Source of the DNA: Qipengyuania spongiae
GTDB taxonomy: Bacteria > Pseudomonadota > Alphaproteobacteria > Sphingomonadales > Sphingomonadaceae
Length of the DNA stretch: 64,000 nucleotides
Direction of reading: 5' to 3'
Assembly: GCF_026168555.1 (NCBI RefSeq)
Contig: NZ_CP092471.1
Coordinates: forward strand, 2,118,501-2,182,500
Position numbers and translations under genes: made by a program. Positions 33,096 to 43,253 of the stretch are shown here, one piece after another. Each line of letters opens with the position of its first letter. Position 1 is the stretch's first letter. The notes beneath the pieces are model-generated. The model saw only the letters and a list, made by a program, of their open reading frames with translations. It did not search any database and was not told the DNA's origin.

Positions 33096-33978
33096 TCGAC
33101 CGCTGATCCGGCTGGCCTGGGTCGCGCTGCTCCTCGGCGGGTGCAGCGCGACCGTCGGTCCGGTGCCGATATCAGGATCGGTACCGGCATCGCTCGGGGT
33201 CGATCCGTTTTACACCAAGCATGTCTCGGCGTCCGGAGTGCCGATCCTGTCGTCGGATCGCGTTTCGGACGAGGCTTTGGTGGCCGCGCGGGACATGGCG
33301 CGCGGAATGCTCGCCCATCGTCCCGATCTCGCGCGTTGGCTGGCGGCCAATGGCTGGCGGATGGCCCTGATCGCCGAGGACGAAGCGCTTCTCGATCTTC
33401 CGGAGAATGCGGGCTGGGCCAAACCGGGTGCCGACGATCCGCGGCTGACCCGGTGCGAGCGGATTCATTACGAGGACCGCATCGGTCGCTTCACGCCCCG
33501 CGAATACTGGAACGCGCGCGCCCGCGCGACCGGGGGCAAGTACATGGCGGATGGCGAGGAGGACGTGCTCGGCCGCCCCTCCAGCCGCTATTTCGGCGAG
33601 ACGATTTTCGTTCACGAATTCGCGCACCAAATCCTCTACGCGGTCGAAGCGGTCGATCCCGCGCTCTACGCCGAAGTGGAGGCTTCCTACGCCGCTGCGC
33701 TGGCGCAGGGGTTGTGGAAGGACGAATACGGATCGACCACGGTGCAGGAATACTGGGCCGAAGGCACGCAGTTCTGGTTCAATTCGAACCGCCTGCAGGT
33801 GTTCGACAATCGCCGCATCCTGAACGACGCGGATCTGGCTGCCTACGACCCCCGGCTCCACGCCGCGCTGGCGAAGGTGTTCGGCGACGACCATCGCCTC
33901 GCCTCCGACCCGTTCTACCTGAGGGCGGCGCGCGTCCCTCCCGGGCCGATCCCGGCGAACACGGCAGAGCAGTGCTGA
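33058..33978 (+). CDS. Putative zinc metallopeptidase lipoprotein
   Basis: A 306-residue protein starting inside the end of sdhA (38-base overlap in another frame). An Arg-rich start and hydrophobic core end in the lipobox LLLGGC with Cys29. HEFAH is at 186-190; [12 protein letters not shown] (about 231-242) supplies glutamates that could be a third zinc ligand. No named family is recognised. The last gene of the sdhC-D-A run, it may be a surface peptidase; activity is inferred from the motif only. If the overlap is unwelcome, no good start exists between the sdhA stop and the lipobox. Confidence 0.6.
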   Translation: MSNTSSRRSASTNRPLIRLAWVALLLGGCSATVGPVPISGSVPASLGVDPFYTKHVSASGVPILSSDRVSDEALVAARDMARGMLAHRPDLARWLAANGWRMALIAEDEALLDLPENAGWAKPGADDPRLTRCERIHYEDRIGRFTPREYWNARARATGGKYMADGEEDVLGRPSSRYFGETIFVHEFAHQILYAVEAVDPALYAEVEASYAAALAQGLWKDEYGSTTVQEYWAEGTQFWFNSNRLQVFDNRRILNDADLAAYDPRLHAALAKVFGDDHRLASDPFYLRAARVPPGPIPANTAEQC

Positions 33979-33979
33979 G

Positions 33980-34546
33980 CTAGATCACCTCGGCAATCAG
34001 ACCGCGTTCTTTGGCTTCCTCGCAGCCGATATACCAGTTGTTTGGCGCCTTGCGCTGGACTTCATCGAAATCGACATCCGAGCCTGCCACGAAATCGCGA
34101 AAGCCCTGTTCCTCGATCGCGATCGACTGCTCGATCTCGTTCAGCACCGCCTTCAATTGATGGGTGCAGCTTCGCAGCGGGCCGGACAGGTTGATCGTCC
34201 GGGTGATTTGCCGCTCGTGGACCATCAGCGTGCTGTTGCGGGTGAGGAAGCGGCATTCGACCGGAAAGCCCGCCATGAAGGTCGTACCGGCGGAATAGAC
34301 GCTCGCCTTACCGAGGAACAGCATGGTGCGCCCGGCATCGCGCAGCAGGCGAACGTCGTCGGCCATCGCGCGCGCGATCTCGGGATTGCCGCCGAGCGTG
34401 GTGAGCGCGATTACCAGCGGCCCTTCCTCCGGCGCGGCGCCCAGCTGGTTGCGGAATTCGGCGTACATGGCCTCGTCGACCGTGCCGATCAGCCGCAATT
34501 GTGGCGCGGTGAGCACTTTCTGACGGTCGCTGGACTGGTTGTTCAT
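33980..34546 (-). CDS. ClpP-like serine protease, stand-alone
   Basis: A 188-residue ClpP/crotonase-fold protein. The nucleophile elbow reads ASVYSAGTTFMAG (Ser85) and the histidine is in LMVHERQI (His110); the C-terminal EEAKERGLIAEVI resembles the end of ClpP helices. These differ from housekeeping ClpP (SMGAFLL, MIHQP), so it is a divergent paralogue rather than the main ClpP. No clpX or clpA is adjacent. It converges with the metallopeptidase gene one base away and is divergent from blaI. Substrate and ATPase partner are unknown. Confidence 0.7.
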   Translation of the reverse strand: MNNQSSDRQKVLTAPQLRLIGTVDEAMYAEFRNQLGAAPEEGPLVIALTTLGGNPEIARAMADDVRLLRDAGRTMLFLGKASVYSAGTTFMAGFPVECRFLTRNSTLMVHERQITRTINLSGPLRSCTHQLKAVLNEIEQSIAIEEQGFRDFVAGSDVDFDEVQRKAPNNWYIGCEEAKERGLIAEVI

Positions 34547-34634
34547 CGGTAGGGATCATCCTTTTGTCGAGCTTCGAGAGGTGAGCGCCCTGGGGCGGCG
34601 GTCGTTCCATCAAATCCCTGAATGCGAGACAGTG

Positions 34635-34664
34635 TTTACAAGCGTAGTCGATTTGATCTATACC
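34635..34664 (+). promoter_or_regulatory. Candidate promoter and BlaI-type operator upstream of blaI
   Basis: TTTACA (34635-34640) and TATACC (34659-34664), 18 bases apart, resemble sigma-70 boxes. Overlapping the first box, TACAAGCGTA (34637-34646) matches 7 of 8 fixed positions of the BlaI/MecI operator TACAnnTGTA. This is consistent with repression of the downstream pair by its own BlaI, as known for such systems. Confidence 0.5.
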
Positions 34665-34694
34665 GGTGTGGCAAACCGCGGGGAGGATACCGCC

Positions 34695-35084
34695 ATGTCC
34701 AGAAAGAGCGAATCGAACGGCGAGCGCATTAGCGACGCCGAACATGCCGTGATGGAAGCGCTATGGGACCGAAGCCCGCTGAGCGCGGTCGAGGTGTGCG
34801 ACCAGGTTTGCGAGCAGCGCGGCTGGTCGATGCCGACTGTGAAAACTCTGCTCTCGCGTCTCGTGACCAAGGGCGCCGTCGGCACCGAGCCCGAGGGCCG
34901 CAAATTCCTCTACTCCCCACTAATCGAGCGCGCCGATTATGTCGGCGGGGAATCGCGCCGGCTGGTGGATCGCCTGTTCGGTGGCCGTGCCGCTTCGCTC
35001 TTCGCGCAATTGGCCGAAAGCGAGGCGCTGACCGACAGCGACCTTTCCGAGATTGAGGCCTTGTTGAAGGAGATGCGCAAATGA
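34695..35084 (+). CDS. BlaI/MecI/CopY family transcriptional repressor
   Basis: A 129-residue winged-helix repressor. ISDAEHAVMEALWDRSPLSAVEV and VKTLLSRLVTKGAV are the DNA-binding part; the C-terminal helices (VDRLFGGRAASLFAQLAESEAL) dimerise. In this family the repressor is cleaved when a membrane M56 metalloprotease is activated, releasing its target genes. The M56 gene follows with a four-base overlap (ATGA). The start has GGGAGGAT upstream. A BlaI-type operator sequence lies in the promoter. A beta-lactamase gene is not adjacent, so targets are unknown. Confidence 0.88.
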   Translation: MSRKSESNGERISDAEHAVMEALWDRSPLSAVEVCDQVCEQRGWSMPTVKTLLSRLVTKGAVGTEPEGRKFLYSPLIERADYVGGESRRLVDRLFGGRAASLFAQLAESEALTDSDLSEIEALLKEMRK

Positions 35085-36745
35085 TCGCTTTCCTGCTCGA
35101 TACGCTTTTGTGGACTGGCGCTCTTATCGCGCTGGTCCTGCTGCTTCGCCGCCCGGTGGCGCGACATTTCGGAGCGCGCACGGCCTATGCCCTGTGGACG
35201 CTGCCGATGGCGCGGCTGCTGTTGCCGCCGGTGGTTCTGCCGGCATGGATGGGCGGGGGCGAACCCGCGAGCCTGGCCGCCGCCGTTCCGGGCGAGGCGC
35301 TGACGATCCCGGTCGCGCGCGATCTTGGCGAAGGCATCGTCGCTGCGCCTGCCACCGCGACGATGCCTTCGCCGGTCGATTTCGTAGTACCTCTGATTGC
35401 CCTCTGGCTGGTGGGCGCGGCGATGTTCCTCGTCCGCCGTTTTGGGCTTTATTTCCGGATGCGCCGCGAGCTGCTCGCGGCCGCACGACCGGTGGGCGAG
35501 GTGGGCGACATCCGCATCGTCGAAACTGCGGGCGCGGAAGGTCCGGTTGCTTTCGGCGTGCTCGACAAGGTGGTCGTCCTGCCGGTCGGCATGATCGCGA
35601 GCCGCGACCGTGCCACTCGCGATCTCGCCATCGCGCACGAGGTCGCCCATCACCGCGGCCACGATCTGCTGGTCAATATCTTGGTCCAGCCGCTCTTCGC
35701 GCTGCACTGGTTCAATCCGCTCGGCTGGGCTGGATGGAAGGCGCTGCGCCGCGATCAGGAAGCCGCGTGCGACGCTCGGGTGGTGGACCGCAGCTCGCGC
35801 GAGGAACGCGCCCGCTACGCCGGCGTCATCGCCGATTTCGCGACGGCGCGAAGCCACTCGTCCCGTCATGCCCTGGCGGCGCCGATGGCCTGCCCGGTGC
35901 TCGGCGACAAATCGATCGTGCATAGATTGAGGAGCCTGACCATGAACGACATTTCCGCACGTCGCCGCGTTGCTGCCCGCGCCTTGTTGGGCACGAGCGT
36001 GCTCGCTTTGCCGCTGACCGCCTCGATCAGCTACGCCAAGCAGGACCCGGTCGAGGCGCCGCCTGCGGCCGAAGCGCCCGCAGAGGACGTCGGCGCAGTC
36101 AGCACCGTGGGCGAGGTCGAGGGCATCGGGACCGTCGGCACCCCGCCGTCATCGCTGTACGCAGAGCCGTCGAGTTCTGCTGACCGGCAGACCTTCGAAC
36201 GTGTCGAGCGCGAGATCGGCAACGATGGCGAAGAGCGCGTGGTCAGGCGGACCTTCAGCTTCGACGGCAAGGACTTCGCCCAAATGCCCGAGTTCCGCGG
36301 CTGGAGCGAGGAAGATCGCGCCGAATTCGAGCGCGATATGCAGGAAATGCGCGAGACGTTCGCCGAAAATGGAGAATTCAGCCGCGAAATGCGCCAGTTC
36401 GCTCGCGATATGGCGCATGACGGCAAGGTTAGGCGCCAGATGCGCGTGGCGATCAACGAAGCCAGGGCTGCCAGTGCGGCTGGAGCTTTCGCGGCCGCAC
36501 ATGCCGTGGCCATGGCACCCAAGGTGGTCATGGAATGCAAGGGGGAGGACAGTCCCGTCACCAGCCGCACCGATGCCGATGGTTCGACGACGCTGTACGT
36601 CTGCGAGACGTTTGGCAGGAAAGTTTCGCTGGGGGCAGTCCGATCTGCCCGCGCCACCATCGAACGCGATGCCGCGCTGTCGCGCGAGGAACGCACCGAG
36701 GCCCTGCGTGCGCTCGACGAGGCGATTGCCGAATTGTCCAACTGA
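35081..36745 (+). CDS. BlaR1-like M56 family membrane metallopeptidase
   Basis: A 554-residue sensor-protease partner of the BlaI repressor. Helices near 5-25, 37-57, 100-120 and about 290-312 surround the M56 catalytic HEVAHHRGHD (H186, E187, H190). After the last helix, the tail (about 315-554) is a charged Glu/Arg/Met-rich coil-like region with no serine-active penicillin-binding motif (no SxxK seen in a PBP context). It therefore looks like a regulator of some other signal rather than a classical beta-lactam sensor. Length is close to other M56-BlaR proteins. Confidence 0.8.
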   Translation: MIAFLLDTLLWTGALIALVLLLRRPVARHFGARTAYALWTLPMARLLLPPVVLPAWMGGGEPASLAAAVPGEALTIPVARDLGEGIVAAPATATMPSPVDFVVPLIALWLVGAAMFLVRRFGLYFRMRRELLAAARPVGEVGDIRIVETAGAEGPVAFGVLDKVVVLPVGMIASRDRATRDLAIAHEVAHHRGHDLLVNILVQPLFALHWFNPLGWAGWKALRRDQEAACDARVVDRSSREERARYAGVIADFATARSHSSRHALAAPMACPVLGDKSIVHRLRSLTMNDISARRRVAARALLGTSVLALPLTASISYAKQDPVEAPPAAEAPAEDVGAVSTVGEVEGIGTVGTPPSSLYAEPSSSADRQTFERVEREIGNDGEERVVRRTFSFDGKDFAQMPEFRGWSEEDRAEFERDMQEMRETFAENGEFSREMRQFARDMAHDGKVRRQMRVAINEARAASAAGAFAAAHAVAMAPKVVMECKGEDSPVTSRTDADGSTTLYVCETFGRKVSLGAVRSARATIERDAALSREERTEALRALDEAIAELSN

Positions 36746-36772
36746 TCCGGCTGGCGGACCCGGCCAGCGGCG

Positions 36773-37399
36773 TCAGTTTCCTTTCGAGGCGTCGTTGCGG
36801 GTCGAGCCAGTCGGCGCGCCCGGTCCCCCGCCAACCGCAAGCTGACCTGCTCCCATGTCGTAGACCTGCGCGCCATCGACCGTAACTCGCACGCTCATCG
36901 GCCGGGCGGGGAAGGGGCAGTCCCGCGCTTCGCCCAGACCTTTCAGAAAGCCGCGCCGGGTGAAGCCCGCCACGATCGCCACGCGCAGATCGCGCTGGGC
37001 GTCCGCCGCTCCGCTGATTTCGCGAATGATCGAGCGGAATGGAATGAACGAGCCGATCGCTTGCTCGGCCAGCCGGCCGACGCTGATGCGGCCTTCTTCA
37101 TTCTGTTCCTGATCGAGATCGGTGCCGAGCACCGCATCGAGACGGGCGATCTCCCGCTCGATATCGGCGCATTCGGCCAGCCGCTCGCTGGCATAGGTCG
37201 CCATGATCGCCTCGGCCAGCACTTCGGGCAGGTCCTCGCGCATCAGGTTGAGATCACGCAGCGGCGTGGTCGCGACGTCGCCAGCATCGGGTCCGCGCTC
37301 GTGAACGACCTCCTCCTGCTTCTCGCGAGCATTTGCCTGGCTCGCCATCGAGACCGCGAGGGTGGCCAGAAGGAATCTAGCGCAATTGCGTGATGTCAT
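36773..37399 (-). CDS. Secreted protein of unknown function
   Basis: A 208-residue protein with a clear signal peptide (ARFLLATLAVSMASQANA) and mature part with no recognised domain. It contains a mostly helical middle (LPEVLAEAIMATYASERLAECADIEREIARLD) and two well-placed cysteines that could form a disulfide. It overlaps the end of the upstream YpfJ gene by 23 bases, which suggests translational coupling and perhaps shared function at the cell envelope. Similar proteins seem frequent in sphingomonads, but this was not checked. Confidence 0.65.
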   Translation of the reverse strand: MTSRNCARFLLATLAVSMASQANAREKQEEVVHERGPDAGDVATTPLRDLNLMREDLPEVLAEAIMATYASERLAECADIEREIARLDAVLGTDLDQEQNEEGRISVGRLAEQAIGSFIPFRSIIREISGAADAQRDLRVAIVAGFTRRGFLKGLGEARDCPFPARPMSVRVTVDGAQVYDMGAGQLAVGGGPGAPTGSTRNDASKGN

Positions 37400-38234
37400 C
37401 GCATTTCCTGTCGTCGCCTTGCAGGCCGAGCCGAAGAGCCTCGCTGCGCTGCCGTGAGGTGCCGTGAGTGAAGTTCTCGCTTGAAACGCGCCCGCCGGTC
37501 AAACGATCGTCGCCGATCGCGGCGGCGGCCTGCATCCCTTCCTCGATATCTCCGGCCTCGATCAGATTACGGTTCTTGCCCGCCCAGACACCGGCATAGC
37601 AATCGGCCTGCAATTCCATGAGGACCTGAAGCTGATTGGCCGATCGCGGGTTCTGCTGCTGCGCGCTGCGGATCTGATCGGATACCCCGGTGAGCGTCTG
37701 GATGTGGTGCCCGTATTCGTGCGCCATGACGTAATAACGTGCGAAATCGCCGCCCGCGCCAAGCTGGCGTTCCAGTGTGTCGTAGAAGCTCGTGTCGATG
37801 TAGATGGTCTGGTTCGCGGGGCAGTAGAACGGTCCGGCTGCGGAGGTGGCACCGCCGCATCCCTCAGTGCTGACACTGCCGGCGAATAGGCGAAGGGCAG
37901 GCTGCTGGAAACTGCCTCCATACCCTTGCTGGTCGAAGGTTCGGGACCATGTCGAGTTGAGGGAATCGAGCGCGTTGCAGGCTTCGGTTGCATAGGGGCT
38001 GGCCGTGCAGACCTCCTGCTCGTTGGTGTTGACCTGATCCGATCCGGCGCTTGTCTGCTGCTGGACGCTCTCGACGGTAGCGGCAGTCTGAAACGGGTCG
38101 AGCCCGAAGGCGAAATAGCCGATCGCCGCAAGGACGATGGTGCCGCAGCCGAGCCCGCCCGCCTTGCCCACGCCGCCGCCGCCGCGGCTTGAACTGACAT
38201 TGATGTTGTTGGTGTTGAACGGATTGAGCCGCAT
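37377..38234 (-). CDS. ypfJ: YpfJ-type neutral zinc metallopeptidase
   Basis: A 285-residue predicted zinc metallopeptidase of the YpfJ family. It has a glycine-rich cytoplasmic start (NVSSSRGGGGVGKAGGLG), one transmembrane helix (TIVLAAIGYFAFGL) and an extracytoplasmic catalytic domain with HEYGHHIQTLTG. The end of the domain includes QADCYAGVWA, whose acidic residues may be the third ligand. Family members are predicted peptidases with no well-defined substrate. It is followed by an overlapping secreted protein gene. Confidence 0.85.
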   Translation of the reverse strand: MRLNPFNTNNINVSSSRGGGGVGKAGGLGCGTIVLAAIGYFAFGLDPFQTAATVESVQQQTSAGSDQVNTNEQEVCTASPYATEACNALDSLNSTWSRTFDQQGYGGSFQQPALRLFAGSVSTEGCGGATSAAGPFYCPANQTIYIDTSFYDTLERQLGAGGDFARYYVMAHEYGHHIQTLTGVSDQIRSAQQQNPRSANQLQVLMELQADCYAGVWAGKNRNLIEAGDIEEGMQAAAAIGDDRLTGGRVSSENFTHGTSRQRSEALRLGLQGDDRKCDDITQLR

Positions 38235-38331
38235 TACAACCTACCCCCCAAATTCGCCGGCCCCGATTGCCTGCCCCAAGATTGACCTCGCGCCAACCCT
38301 CGGCGATGGCGCGTGAACGTAGTCCAAACGT

Positions 38332-39107
38332 ATGGAGGCCGATTTGTTTCAGAACCGTTTTCTCGACGGCAAGCGCGCGCTGGTCACGGGGTCGACCAGC
38401 GGCATCGGCCTCGCCGTGGCGCGGGCCCTGCATGGCGAGGGCGCCGAGATCGTCCTCAACGGTTTTGGCGACGAGAGCGAAATTGCCGGACTGTGCGAGG
38501 AACTGAGCGCGACGCACAGCGGTGCCGACCTGACCGACGTCTCGCAGATCGAGACGATGATGGCCGAAGCGGGCGAGATCGACATTCTGATCAATAATGC
38601 CGGGATGCAGCACGTCGCGCCGGTCGAGGAATTCCCGGTCGAGAAATGGGACCAGATCATCGCGCTCAATCTGACGGCTGCGTTCCACACCGCGCGCCTC
38701 GCCGTGCCGCACATGAAGCAGGCGGGCTGGGGACGCATCATTACCACGGCCAGCGCCCATTCGCTCACCGCGAGCCCGTTCAAGAGCGCCTATGTCGCGG
38801 CCAAGCACGGCATTGCCGGCCTTACCAAGACGCTGGCGCTGGAGCTGGCCGAGCATGGGATCACCGCGAACTGCATCAGCCCCGGCTATGTCTGGACGCC
38901 GTTAGTGGAGAACCAGATTCCCGACACCATGAAGGCGCGCGGCATGAGCAGGGACGAGGTGATCGACAAGGTCCTTCTCGCCAAGCAGCCGACGAAGAAA
39001 TTCGTCCAGCCCGAGGAGATCGGCGCCCTGGCGGTGTTCCTCTGCTCGCAGGCCGCGCAGAACGTGAACGGCGCGAACTGGAGCATGGATGGCGGCTGGA
39101 CGGCGGA

Positions 39108-39111
<4 letters not shown>
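38332..39111 (+). CDS. bdhA: D-3-hydroxybutyrate dehydrogenase
   Basis: Interconverts 3-hydroxybutyrate and acetoacetate with NAD, linked to polyhydroxybutyrate use. The 259-residue SDR protein has TGSTSGIGLAVARAL (19-33), INNAGMQHVAPVEEFP typical of this enzyme, Ser141, Tyr154 and Lys158 as the catalytic set, and the long substrate loop GYVWTPLVENQIPDTMKARG. Ends with SMDGGWTAE. The next gene starts within its stop codon. Confidence 0.92.
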
Positions 39112-41013
<1,902 letters not shown>

Positions 41014-41016
41014 GGC

Positions 41017-42195
41017 ATGACCCCCGCCGCGCGTGTCGCGACATCTATCGAACTGCTCGACACCATCGTGGCTGCTGCGCGAGGGCAAGGCGCGCCTGCC
41101 GACCGTATTCTGGCCGAATGGTTTCGCGGCAATCGCTTTGCCGGATCGAAGGACCGGAGGGCGATCCGCGAGCTGGTCTATGCTGCGATCCGTGCTTGCG
41201 GCCCCATTCCCGAAAGCGGCCGCGCAGCGATGCTACGGCTGGCCGAGGTCGATCCGGCGATCGCGCCGCTGTTCGATGGCTCGCGATACGGCCCCGCGCC
41301 CATTGGCGAGGGCGAGACCGCGGCACAGGGTGGCATCGCGCCGGACTGGCTGACACAGCGGCTCGCGGCCGATGGTATAGCGGATAACGAAGCGGTGGCG
41401 CTGCTCGATCGGGCGCCGCTCGACCTGCGGGTGAATACTCTCAAATCCGACCGCGCGGGGATCGATCTTCCCGAAGAAGCCGAACCGACCGCCGCGCCGC
41501 AGGGTTTGAGGGCCGCTGCGGGCACGAAGGTCGAGCAGTGGCCCGCCTACCGCGAAGGTCTGGTCGAGATACAGGACACCGGCTCGCAGCTCGCTTGCCT
41601 GGCGCTCAATGCCCAGCCGGGGGAGACCGTGATCGATCTTTGCGCTGGCGGCGGCGGCAAGACGCTGGCGCTGGCCGCGGCGATGGACAATCTCGGGCGG
41701 CTGTTTGCCTGCGACACCGATCGCGGGCGCCTGTCCAAACTCGCTCCGCGTGCCGAGCGGGCCGGCGCCACCATGATCGAGACGCGCCTGCTCGATCCCG
41801 GTCGCGAGATGGAGGCGTTGCAGGACCTCGTCGGGCAAGCCGACGCCGTGCTGGTGGATGCGCCCTGTTCGGGCACCGGCACCTGGCGCCGCAATCCCGA
41901 GGCGCGCTGGCGGTTGACGCCCCAATCTCTCGATCGCCTGCTCGCGATGCAGGCGCAGATATTGGACAATGCCGTGCGCCTGCTGCGCCCCGGCGGGCGG
42001 CTGGTCTATGTGGTCTGCTCGCTGCTCGATGCTGAAGGACCGGACCAGTTCGCGGCGCTGCGGGAGCGCCATTCTGCACTGGCGCTCCGCCAACTTGCCT
42101 TGCCGCTCGGCCGCGAACGGGGGCAGGGCATTCGGCTCACCCCGCACCAGGACGGGACCGACGGATTTTTCATCGCCTGTGCAGGCGCGGCGTGA
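41017..42195 (+). CDS. rsmB: RsmB/NOP-family RNA (cytosine-5) methyltransferase
   Basis: A 392-residue AdoMet enzyme predicted to make 5-methylcytosine in rRNA. The NusB-like N-terminal part (AARGQGAPADRILAEWFR...) is followed by the catalytic domain with VIDLCAGGGGKTLALAAAMD, VLVDAPCSGTGTWRRNPEARW and VYVVCSLLDAEG, which contain the two catalytic-motif cysteines. The symbol is by family; which residue of rRNA is modified cannot be read here. Begins three bases after guaB, likely the same transcript. Confidence 0.85.
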   Translation: MTPAARVATSIELLDTIVAAARGQGAPADRILAEWFRGNRFAGSKDRRAIRELVYAAIRACGPIPESGRAAMLRLAEVDPAIAPLFDGSRYGPAPIGEGETAAQGGIAPDWLTQRLAADGIADNEAVALLDRAPLDLRVNTLKSDRAGIDLPEEAEPTAAPQGLRAAAGTKVEQWPAYREGLVEIQDTGSQLACLALNAQPGETVIDLCAGGGGKTLALAAAMDNLGRLFACDTDRGRLSKLAPRAERAGATMIETRLLDPGREMEALQDLVGQADAVLVDAPCSGTGTWRRNPEARWRLTPQSLDRLLAMQAQILDNAVRLLRPGGRLVYVVCSLLDAEGPDQFAALRERHSALALRQLALPLGRERGQGIRLTPHQDGTDGFFIACAGAA

Positions 42196-42256
42196 TACCT
42201 GGTCGACGATGGCCCATCCGCCAACCACGTCCCGTGCCAGTTTGCAGGAGACCCTG

Positions 42257-42763
42257 ATGCGTTTCGCCCCCGCCGCCGCCGCCTTGTCGCTCGCTCTCGC
42301 CGTTACCGCCAGCGCGGGTTTCGGAGCGGAGCGCGACCCGGCGCCGCGCGCCGCGATGCTTCTGGCGGAAGGGCAGGCCTCGCTCGATGCCGGTGAGACA
42401 CAAGCCGCAATCGACGCCTTCGAAGCTGCGCTGACAGTCGATCCCGGGTACACGCCGACTCTGCTCCGTCTGGCCGAAGCGGCGCGCAGCGAGGGGCTTC
42501 AGGGCAAGGCGATCAGTTATTACCGTGAAGCCCTGGTTCGCGAGCCGCGCAATTATGCCGCGATCTCGGGCGAAGGCGCCGCTCTGGCGGAGAAGGGCGC
42601 GATGGAAAAGGCGCGCCTTAATCTTGCCAAGCTGGAATCGCTGTGCGGCACGGGATGCGAGGAAACGCGCAGCCTTGCCGCCGCCATCGCGACTGGCCCC
42701 TCGGAACGCGTGCTCACCGCCGAAGCGGTGATGCCCGATGCCGAGGCAGTCCAGTCGAACTGA
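42257..42763 (+). CDS. Exported TPR-repeat protein
   Basis: A 168-residue protein with a signal peptide (APAAAALSLALAVTASAGFG) and two to three tetratricopeptide repeats, recognisable in AAMLLAEGQASLDAGETQAAIDAFEAAL and YTPTLLRLAEAARSEGLQGKAISYYREALVREP. TPR units mediate protein contacts; no partner is known. Preceded by AGGAG, 61 bases after the methyltransferase, and convergent with rppH four bases downstream. Confidence 0.75.
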   Translation: MRFAPAAAALSLALAVTASAGFGAERDPAPRAAMLLAEGQASLDAGETQAAIDAFEAALTVDPGYTPTLLRLAEAARSEGLQGKAISYYREALVREPRNYAAISGEGAALAEKGAMEKARLNLAKLESLCGTGCEETRSLAAAIATGPSERVLTAEAVMPDAEAVQSN

Positions 42764-42767
42764 TCCG

Positions 42768-43253
42768 TCAGACGATCTCGCGAAACGCCTCGACCACGGC
42801 GCGATAGACGCGCTTCTTGAACGGTACGATCAGTTCGGGAAGCTGGTCAGGATCGACCCACTTCCAGTCGCAGAATTCGGGCGGGTCGTGCGCTTCAAGG
42901 TCGATATCGGCGTCGGCCCCGGTGAAGCGGGCGACATACCATACCTGCTCCTGTCCGCGATACTTGCCGTTCCACAACTTGCCGATCAGCTCTTCCGGCA
43001 GGTCGTAGCGCATCGGCTCGTCCATCCGCTGGAGAATGGTGACATGCTCGGCCTTGGCGCCGGTTTCCTCGTTCAGTTCGCGCAGGGCAGCGTCCTTCAG
43101 GTCCTCGCCCGGATCGACGCCGCCCTGGGGCATTTGCCACCAGTCGCCTTCCTTGTTGTCGATCCGGCGGCCGACGAAGACCTTCCCGGCGGCATTGACC
43201 AGCATTACACCGACGCAGGGACGATAGCCGAGCTCGCGGTTAGGATCGCTCAT
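42768..43253 (-). CDS. rppH: RNA pyrophosphohydrolase
   Basis: Nudix hydrolase that removes pyrophosphate from 5'-triphosphorylated RNA, or hydrolyses dinucleoside polyphosphates. The Nudix box GGVDPGEDLKDAALRELNEETG carries the conserved GX5EX7REUXEEXGU pattern. At 161 residues, with MPQGG before the box and RGQEQVWYVARFTG after it, it matches the RppH/NudH family. It overlaps the upstream esterase gene by four bases, giving a two-gene minus-strand unit. Confidence 0.92.
   Translation of the reverse strand: MSDPNRELGYRPCVGVMLVNAAGKVFVGRRIDNKEGDWWQMPQGGVDPGEDLKDAALRELNEETGAKAEHVTILQRMDEPMRYDLPEELIGKLWNGKYRGQEQVWYVARFTGADADIDLEAHDPPEFCDWKWVDPDQLPELIVPFKKRVYRAVVEAFREIV

Noticed and set aside
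36750..36768. Shared terminator between the M56 gene and the secreted protein gene
   Set aside because: GCTGGC/GCCAGC forms a small stem with a seven-base loop, but there is no T-run on either side; too weak to list as a terminator.
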